A stretch of DNA of 64,000 nucleotides from positions 434,001 to 498,000 of the forward strand of contig JARVLF010000012.1 in the NCBI GenBank assembly GCA_030849465.1, given 5' to 3'. The position numbers and the translations under genes are program-made. This document shows positions 56,446 through 64,000 of the stretch, piece after piece; the first letter of the stretch is position 1, and each line of letters begins with the position of its first letter. Source of the stretch: Moesziomyces globuligerus. Its lineage: Eukaryota; Basidiomycota; Ustilaginomycetes; Ustilaginales; Ustilaginaceae. Under the pieces are notes generated by a model. That model did not search any database. It had not been told where the DNA came from and saw only the letters and a list, made by a program, of their open reading frames with translations.

Positions 56446-59400
56446 ATGGTGGAGAAACGCAAGCGTGCTGGCTCGGATGCCGCCGCTTCGGCACATTCTG
56501 CTTCGGAGGCGTCCGCGGACGAGCGAGCTCCGAAGCAAGTGTCCGCTCCTGATGAGACGGCGACGAACCGAGCCACAGTCCCCTTCGCTGACGGCGCAGA
56601 GCTTCACCAGGCGCTCAAGACACCCTCGGCGGACCTCCTTCGTCTGCTCCTCACCCGTCTACGCAATCAGACCAATCTCTCGTTTGCAGAGAATACCCAG
56701 CGATCCACCATCCCCGCCAGCGACAGGCGTATCCAGCTCGTCAAGGACTTCTGCCAGCTGTGCGAAACGCAGGCTTCCAACTCGGGCGCACCTACGGCTG
56801 CAGCAGCCTCGATCTTCACTACCTGGGAGCTCGCCGACCGTCAGGATCTCCCCACCCTACTCCATCTTCCCATCTTCTGTCTCGCGCAGTCTCTGGCTCT
56901 TCTTTCCATTCACTACCCGACCCACACGCTCGGTGCCAACATCATCGAGCGCATCTTGTCGCCCAACGAGCCATGGCTTGCCATGCTGCACAACTACATC
57001 TCGAACCTAGGTGGTGCCAAATTCGCCTCCTCGAAGCAGCGCGATGCTCGCTCCTCCAAGGGCTCAGACGTGGCTGCGCTCGCGTCGCTCGTCCTTCTCC
57101 GCGAAATCACCACGTTCGCAAAGGGCCGCTACGCTGTCAAGCTCTTCGATTCCTTCAACTGGTCGATGAAGGTGCTTCCGCACATCTTCAATATGCGCAG
57201 GAGATCCAACCGCAAGTCCAAGGCCAAAAAAGCAAGCGTCGCACAGGATGTGTCGCTCCGCCGACCCGACATCCGCACGCTCTACATCCTCTTCCTCCTC
57301 TCCTTTTTGCAGCAGAGCTACTCGAATACGCTCAAGCTTCGACTGCTGGACCTCGGACGCGATTTTCTACCCGCCATGCTGAAAGGTCTGCCTCAGGATC
57401 CGCCCGACGTCGTCCAGACGGTCCTCCTCCATCTCCACGAGGACCTCGTCAAGGATCAACGCCTTCCACGCTCCAAGAAGGTCGAATTCTGGAACGAATG
57501 GGCTTGCGGCTGCGTCGTTCAGCTCTATGCGCGTGAAGACGAGCATGTGCTCATCCATGCCGACACCGAAGCCGTACAGAATCCATCCGTGGCTGAACTC
57601 GCACACCACTTCCTGCTCAGCATCTGCACGAATCCAGGTTTCGGAATCTGCTACCCGGACCGAGGTTGGTATCCACGTAAAGCTTCAGCTCGCGGTGACG
57701 CCGATGACACTGCGCCGACAGGAGGCGTGGATGGTGCCGCCAACGGCCTCCAGAAGGACAACTTCTCCTTCGAGATGGGCCCTACTCAGAGGGCAAAGTC
57801 TGCTGCGGGCAGCGGCGGCGGTTCCATCTACAACAAGGTCCTCTCGGGTGTGCTCCGCCAGCTGGCCGCGTCGGAAGACCTTCTCCAACAAGAACTCGCT
57901 CTTGGCATCCTCGCCGCGTGTCCCGAGCTGGTTGGGCAGTATCTGGAAAGCTCCTGCGCCGGTCTGAGTGTCGATCCGAGACCCAGCTCCCGATGGCTCT
58001 GCAACGTGGCTTTCTTCGGCCGCGTCGCTGGCCTCGAGCTCCCTTCCTTCCGCAACGCAAAAGTGGAACATCTCGAATCCGAGGCTGTCGCCACGTCCAG
58101 TGCGATCGTCCCGCTCTCCCATCGCTTGTACGCCTCGGAACCGCCGCCGATCGCCACCGTGCTGGCCAACGTCCTGCCTGGGCCGCTCCATCGCTTCCTG
58201 TTCAGCCAGGGTCTGACGAGTACCGACAAGCTCGTGCGTCACAGCACCTGCGCGCTCCTGTGCCGTTGCCTTGACCGTATGGTCCGATACCGCCACGTCT
58301 GCCTCAGCGCCGTCGCGGAACTCGACGAGGACGAAACGGGGCCCTGGCGTCGTCATCTCGAAATCCTTGAGATGGAGGCGCGTCGACGCATTCCCGATAT
58401 CTCGATCATCATTCAGATTCTGCAGGTCGCAACGTCTCGCTCTTCAGCCGCGGTTACATCTGATGCTGCCGAGGCTGACGGCGCTGCCAAGGACGGCGCA
58501 CCAGCTGCCGCCTCTGAGAACATCAACATGCTCTCGACCGAGGTCGCCCTTCGTCTGCTCTCGCTCTACTACCAAGCGGTGCCGAGCTCGGCTTTCGACG
58601 TACGCTTCAATGCAGGAAAGCTGCTGACCAACTCTTTCATCCAAGCTTCCGCTCCATCGCACGAAAAGTCACCAGATGATATGGAGACAGACGCGGCCGA
58701 CAACGGCGCGAGAGATGCAGAGGCTAGCGACTCTGATGCGGATGATGACGAAGAAGACACGAGCGAGATCAAACTCGGTGCTCTATGCCAGGTGCACACG
58801 CTTCGCATCCTTTCCCATGCTGCGCGCGCTGCATCCTTCGACTGGACTGCCAAGCCCACTGGTTCGACTACCAGCGGCAATCTCAGCTATCTCGGCACGC
58901 TGCTCTCCCTGTTCGTCTCTACCCCTCTCCAGCAGGTCAAAGATGCTTGCGAGGACTTGCTCCGCTCGCTCCTCGCACCGTCATCGTTCTTCGAACACGA
59001 CCCGGCCGAGATCGACGCTTGGCTGTCCAGTCTGCCTCAGGCCGACACGCGCATCGCTAGGCCCGCAGGAGAAGGGTCGGATCGCGACACGAGCAGTGCG
59101 CTTACGCAGCAGCAGCTGTCGGCGGAGCAGCAGGCCGTAATCGCATTCCTCGACGAATGTCTGCTTCGATGCGCCAAAACCCCGTATAGATACATCGAGG
59201 CGTCGCGTCAGTTCCTCCGCGACAACCGAGGATCAGACGAGGAGGCCGATGAGGCGGAGGGAGCAGCCGACTTGCTCGCTTCGCCTTGGCTCATGGCCCT
59301 GCTGGAGCAGTTCTGTATCCGCGTCGACAAGGGTCTCTTCGAGGATGCCGGATCGGTCAAAGTGCTGACCGCATTCTTTGTGCGCCTGCTTCCCGTTCTC

Positions 59401-62400
59401 TGTGCCTACGCTCGGCACACTTCCGCCTTCGAGGCTCTGGCCGCCAAGATCCGCAGCCACATCGCGAAGAACGACAAGTGTGCCTCGTCTGAGTTCATGG
59501 CCGAGGTCGGTGTCAGCAACATTCGCGCAATTCGTGCTGCTCCTGAGAACACATCGCGCTCTCCGAGCAAGTCGAAACTTGTCGCGGAGGCGGCTTCGAC
59601 GATATTCGATGGTAAGTATTTTTTGTCCCTGTCGTGCGCACTCACCGTCTGCGCAAGTGGCGCTATGTCGTTCGGGATGATTAGAATATCCCATTATCAG
59701 AACCGCTACACCAAAGTACACCCTTTGGCTTGACTGCTGGAGTGGTGGCTTGCCGATAACTCTGAAGTCGTCGCCACCATTTTTGTGGCTGGCCGGCGTC
59801 CTGACCGTTCGACATCGTCACCGGCCCTTCCCCTTTCGCAGAAGACGTGGCGTGGTACTGACATTGATGTTGCTATACGCATTCAATCGACAGGCTGTCT
59901 CGAACCGACCGAGCTCAAGTCCCAACTTCGCAGCGCCCTGCGACCTCTGGCTCAGTCACAAGTGTCGTCGCTGTATGGAGCTGTAAAGCGACTCCAAGAG
60001 CGAGGATTCCCACACGCATCGCAGATTCTCGACGAGCTGGACCCAGTTGCAGAGAACGTTGCCATCGCGCTCTTCTCCGGCGTACACGAGATCGCCCTTG
60101 GCTCCATGCCTGTGCTTCACCTGCCTCTGGATGCCCGCTTCGTGCACCCGCAGAACGATGACTTCATGGTCACCGAGGAGGAAGATACTCTGGACCAGAC
60201 CACGGTCGTGCCGTGGACGACCAAGAGCCACGCACGTCTCGCGCTGTGGGCGGCCATCAGCAGGGGTCAGGGGAAGCAGAAGGAACAGTACCTGTCGTCG
60301 CATGCCTCGTCTCTGATCGCAGCCGCCGACGCATCAGAGTACCTGGCGGACCAGGATGCAAAGCACTTCCTGTTTACGGACTGCGTCGCCCTGGTCAGCC
60401 GCTCTGCTTCGTCTCACGTGGCCTCATCGCTCCTGCGCCAGATCGGCGAGCTTGCCATCAAGTATCTGGATGCCCAGCACAAAGACCACGCTCAGATGGT
60501 CAAGGCGGCCCTCGATACGACTGGGAAGGACGACACCGCAGACGCCGACCACCTGCGCTGCTTGACGCACCTCACTCCCTTCATGGACGAGACCAGCGCC
60601 GTCGAGGTCGTCGACAAGTGCCTCAATGTGCTTGGAGCCGGAACAATGGACGCAGACGCAGTAGCGGCGGCTGCTGAATCGCTTGCGGTGATCACAGCTA
60701 CCGCCAGCCCCGAATCTCGAGTATGGCTTACCCTTGCCTGTCGCTTGCAGGCGCTCGTTGACGCGGTGGCTGGCTCTAACGAGGCAGAGTCGGGATTCCA
60801 GAGTCTTTTGCTCGTGACCATCAAGTCCGCTATCGAAAATGCGCGCGACCGCGCAGACTTGCGGGCTCGTCTTTCTGGCCTCCAACTCGGCGGACTTGTA
60901 CGTCTTAGCTCAGACTCTGACGCGGCAGACGGCGCTCTGGTTGCCGCTATTCACGCGCACTCGGCGCTGGCCGAGTCGGCGCTGGCATCAACCCTGTCGG
61001 GTCTCTCATCCCGCACCGCTGCCGATCTTGTCCGAGCATTGCCGTGCACGCTGCTTACCTTGCTCTCGGCTCTATTTGAGGCTGATGCCTCGCCCGAGGC
61101 CGGAGCTGCCACGCTCGGCGGCCAGAAGTGGTCGCAAGATCACGTCAGTGCGATTGTCAACGCCTGCATCGACTCCGTCCTGGGTCACGCTGACTCCGTC
61201 GGTAGAACGAGAGCGAGTGTGGAGGAAAAGCACGCAGCCTGTCTTGTGATGGCGCTCAAGTGCGCATCCCGCTACAGCTGGAGCAAGCCGCAATCTTTGG
61301 CGAGTGACGCGATCGTCGAGTTTGCCAAGAAGGCCAAGGATACGAAGCCATCCGAGGCCTTCCGTGCGTCGCTGATGCAGGTGCTTCTTGGACTGGTGGA
61401 AGAAGTGCCCGAGCTCCCTTCGCTCTCGGATGCGGTCCAGGCCATCGTCGATGCTGCGCTTCTCTGGCTTGTCCGACGCTTTGCCGAAGACAGCAACGAC
61501 TCTGCCCACCTCGTGCGCACCATCTCGCTGTTCACTGACCTAGTTGAGCGCATCAACGGTGGCGGTGCCAGACTTCGCATCCAGCTGCGAGCTTCGCTCG
61601 TTGACCCCGTCGTACAAGCGGCGATCAAGAACCGGCTGCGCGCAATCGATCAGATGCGCCTCGTGCGCGCCCTCTGCATCGGCGCAGAGCTCGAACACAG
61701 CCATCTGTCGAGATACCTCGGCGCGCTGTCCGCACACTCTGACTTTGCCAGCGTCATGCGTGGCTCGGCTTCCCTCCTCGCGCCTCTCGAGGACGCTGCG
61801 TCTGATGAGGGCGAAATTGGTCAACTCGACGAGAACATTGCAGACGAGGACAAGGCTCAACGCTCGCAAGACCTCAAGCTCGTGGCGGTAGAGCTCGTCT
61901 ATCTCATCGCGAGCCGAGATGCCAACGAGCTGATCCGCACCCCGCTGCTCGCCAAGCTGCTGCCATTCTATGGTGCGAGTCTGTCGCGCGCGGATAGGAT
62001 GCTGCTGAGTCTTTTCCGCAAGTTCGAAGAGACCTCCGGACAGTCGTTTGGCTCGCTCATGCAGGAATGGACCCTGGCGAGCTCGCAGGGCGGCAGTCCG
62101 TCTGGGCACTCGCACAGCGCATTGGAGGCGCTGCAGTCTTTGGACGCGACTGTGGTGTTTGCTACGTGCACCGAGTATCCGCGATCGCTGCCACTGCGAA
62201 ACACCGTGGCGTTGGGATACGAGGCCAGCAGCTCCGAGGGCGACGAAGACGAGGCGGAAGCAGGTCTGCCTGGCCAGGTGTATGGGCTGCACACGGATGG
62301 CGCGCAGCGGTACGACCCTATCTTCCTGTCGTCGCTGCTTGCGCGTATCACGGCACCCGACGAAAAGCTCACGGGTCTGCAGTGGCTAGCGGTGTTCGCG

Positions 62401-63690
62401 ACCAACGTGCCCGGATCAGCTGTGTGCGGACTGTCTTCGCGCTGCGCCGAGATGCGCCGCGCGAGCCTCACGCTAGTCTCGAACCTGTATCTGGCAGTGC
62501 GGGAGGCGGACTTCCAGGAGAAAGACCATCTGATCATGGTGCTCGACCTGGTCCGCGATGCGCTCGACTCGACCGCCGCCGTGCAGGAGTCCGAATCCGA
62601 GGCACCGTTCTTGCCGACGACGACGACGCTCTTCATCGCGCACAGCCTCCGCTCTGTGACGACGCCGGCATCGTTCATCTACCCGGCGATCTCGCACTTC
62701 TTGCTGCAACGGCCGGAGCTGGATGTGGGCGATGTGCCGTTGCTCTACAATCTGCTATATACGGCAAGCGATCGGGTCAAGCAGGAGCGAATGTGGATGC
62801 TGCGCTTCCTGCGCGATGTGGCGCGCTCGGGCGGGCGCAGCGATTGGAAGATCCTCAAGCGCAGACGCACGTGGGAGCTGCTGGCGTCGCTCTACGACTC
62901 GTGCGACCCGCGCGGTGCGGGGGCTAGTGCCGAACGAGCTGTGGAAGAGGCGGCGATCCGTGCACTGGTGGAGGACACTACGTTCTGGCTTGTCGCCAAT
63001 GCGGATGTGGCGATCGAGCTGGTGACGCGCCGCGGTCTGCTGACGTGGATGTGGCAGCAGGTCGTGCGCGAAGGCGTTGTGGCTCTCGCCGATCCCAGCG
63101 CGGCGAAGGCGAAGGTGGAGGCAGATCGGGAAGGGATGGCGACGACAATGCCACCACGCAGCGTGTGGATGCTGCTTCTGGCTCAGCTGATGCGCAGCGT
63201 CGACTTGGATCGGCTGCACAGGGCTACGGAGGGCGCCTGGATTGCACCGGTGCTGACTCTCGTGCATACCACTACCATCGCTCTGCAGACCTGTATCGCG
63301 GCACCCGCGGCTGCCGGTCTGCCAAAGGCTTCCATCGAGCTCGTACGGACCATCACGTGTGCAGCAGCAGAGGTGCTCGACCGTCTCGTCCCGCACGCCG
63401 ACGATCACGCACGAGAGCATTCGCATGCGCTCCTGGGAACCCTAGACGCGCTCGTTGAGCTTGCTGCCTCTGCTTTGGCAAGCGCGGGCAACGACCGCAG
63501 CCGTGTAGAGCAGGCCTGCGTGCGCATCCACTCGGCGCTGCTGGGTGTCGCACCGGCACTGACCGACGCAGCTTCGACTCGCCGCATGGCCAGCATCCTC
63601 CGACAGTCGACTGCGCTGTGCACTCGCTTCGACCCAGCCACCCACGCGCTCGTCGCTTCCACCCTCTTCCAGCCCTCTCCTGTCTCTTGA
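56446..63690 (+). CDS. URB1: Ribosome biogenesis factor Urb1/Npa1 (two large exons)
   Basis: The proposed exons are 56446..59611 and 59894..63690, giving 2320 aa. The donor is a strong G|GTAAGT at 59612; a TACTGAC branch site (59856-59862) and ACAG acceptor end the 282-bp intron. The two parts read as one protein. The first has the Npa1 N-terminal domain: LKLRLLDLGRDFLPAMLKGL, then PQDPPDVVQTVLLHL. The second has the C-terminal NopRA1-type domain (about residues 1860-2050: RYDPIFLSSLLARI, RPELDVGDVPLLYNLLY, KQERMWMLRFLRDVARSG). Urb1 is a huge nucleolar helical-repeat protein needed early in 60S subunit assembly. An in-frame TGA at 59731 lies within the intron. An AAG acceptor at 59767 would also keep frame but is a poor site. 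Confidence 0.88.
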
Positions 63691-64000
63691 AGCCACGGCA
63701 AGACCAGACACGTATCCAACCCATGGACTGCGAGCAATGCGACCACCTCTGTAATGCGAGCCCTGTGATTTCATAGCGCACTCTCTCGTCGGAACATCGG
63801 CCTGGCCAAAGATTGGCGTTTCAGGATTAAGCTTAGGGTCAAGCACACCATGGCTCCGAGTTGGCTAGTCTGCAAACGCTCTGTCTGGCGGAACGCCGGC
63901 TCGCCGATGACCAGCTCACGGGCAACGTCGCATTTTCAGCTCGCACAGGCGATCGCCTTGGCTCGTCTTTGCCATTCAACAGTGTCCGAACGACCGCGTC
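63691..64000. other. Region downstream of URB1
   Basis: 310 bp to the window edge. A minus-strand open frame overlapping the URB1 end is a shadow. No gene is supported. Confidence 0.45.

Noticed and set aside
59731..59733. Stop-codon readthrough (TGA CTG) joining the two URB1 halves
   Set aside because: Readthrough products of this type are known in smuts with TGA CTA, but here a strong GTAAGT donor and TACTGAC/ACAG acceptor explain the join better, and the sequence around the TGA does not look coding.
59785..63690. Second URB1 exon as a separate gene starting at 59785
   Set aside because: The codon at 59785 is GTG, not ATG. The C-terminal Urb1 domain follows the N-terminal one in the same frame, and a strong donor and acceptor join them.
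1..64000. CRISPR arrays, defence islands, transposons, integrated viruses
   Set aside because: No direct-repeat/spacer pattern, transposase, reverse transcriptase or capsid-like protein was found on either strand.

Overview
This window looks like nuclear DNA from a GC-rich basidiomycete, most likely a smut-lineage fungus (Ustilaginales; Ustilago, Sporisorium or Moesziomyces/Pseudozyma-like). The reasons are compact eukaryotic genes, sparse short introns (about 70-100 bp, one of about 280 bp) with GT...CTGAC...AG signals, and products typical of fungi: Zn2Cys6 regulators, the exocyst, NMD, Mia40, Tsc13 and Thi20. The species call is an inference from general character; no database search was possible. 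I see no bacterial operons, CRISPR arrays, rRNA, tRNA, viral genes or transposons.

Layout, left to right. 1-3848: the 3' part of UPF2/NMD2, then RPB3 (one intron). 5108-6985: a secreted GMC oxidoreductase with a TATA box and a 17-bp tandem repeat just upstream. 7041-10434: an acidic nuclear-type protein (three exons) and a DUF4385 protein only 44 bp apart on the minus strand, then a divergent MFS transporter. 10480-12847: glutamine-dependent NAD+ synthetase, with a 14-nt first exon. 13353-13957: a four-exon gene for a 127-aa unknown protein, convergent with a 1289-aa Zn2Cys6 regulator (14022-17891). 19275-24764: a minus-strand run of SEC6, a coiled-coil protein with a 27-nt micro-exon, a tiny membrane protein ending 14 bp before it, and MIA40. 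25473-31583: an SppA-like S49 peptidase and a molybdenum cofactor sulfurase with an unusual hydrophobic N-terminus. 31695-38723: a small mitochondrial-type membrane protein, an AT-hook protein and MMS19. 39310-45606: a non-secreted GH20-like glycosidase, TSC13 and an Rkm4/SETD6-type SET methyltransferase. 47422-52453: an AlcR-like Zn2Cys6 regulator convergent with a second MFS transporter. 54152-63690: a Thi20-type thiamine enzyme and URB1, which spans two large exons.

The gene set is mostly housekeeping: transcription and mRNA decay (RPB3, UPF2), ribosome biogenesis (URB1, the Rkm4-like enzyme), secretion (SEC6), mitochondrial import (MIA40), cofactors (QNS1, MoCo sulfurase, THI20, MMS19) and very-long-chain lipids (TSC13). 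The genes do not form one pathway or an obvious biosynthetic cluster. The less ordinary points are the AlcR-type 16-residue zinc-cluster loop, two same-strand gene pairs with gaps too short for ordinary promoters, the tandem repeat at the GMC oxidase promoter, a His/Cys-rich segment in MMS19, the hydrophobic leader on the MoCo sulfurase and the nuclear-encoded SppA-like protease. Start codons were checked base by base; several long open frames begin at GTG or TTG, and the first in-frame ATG was used instead.
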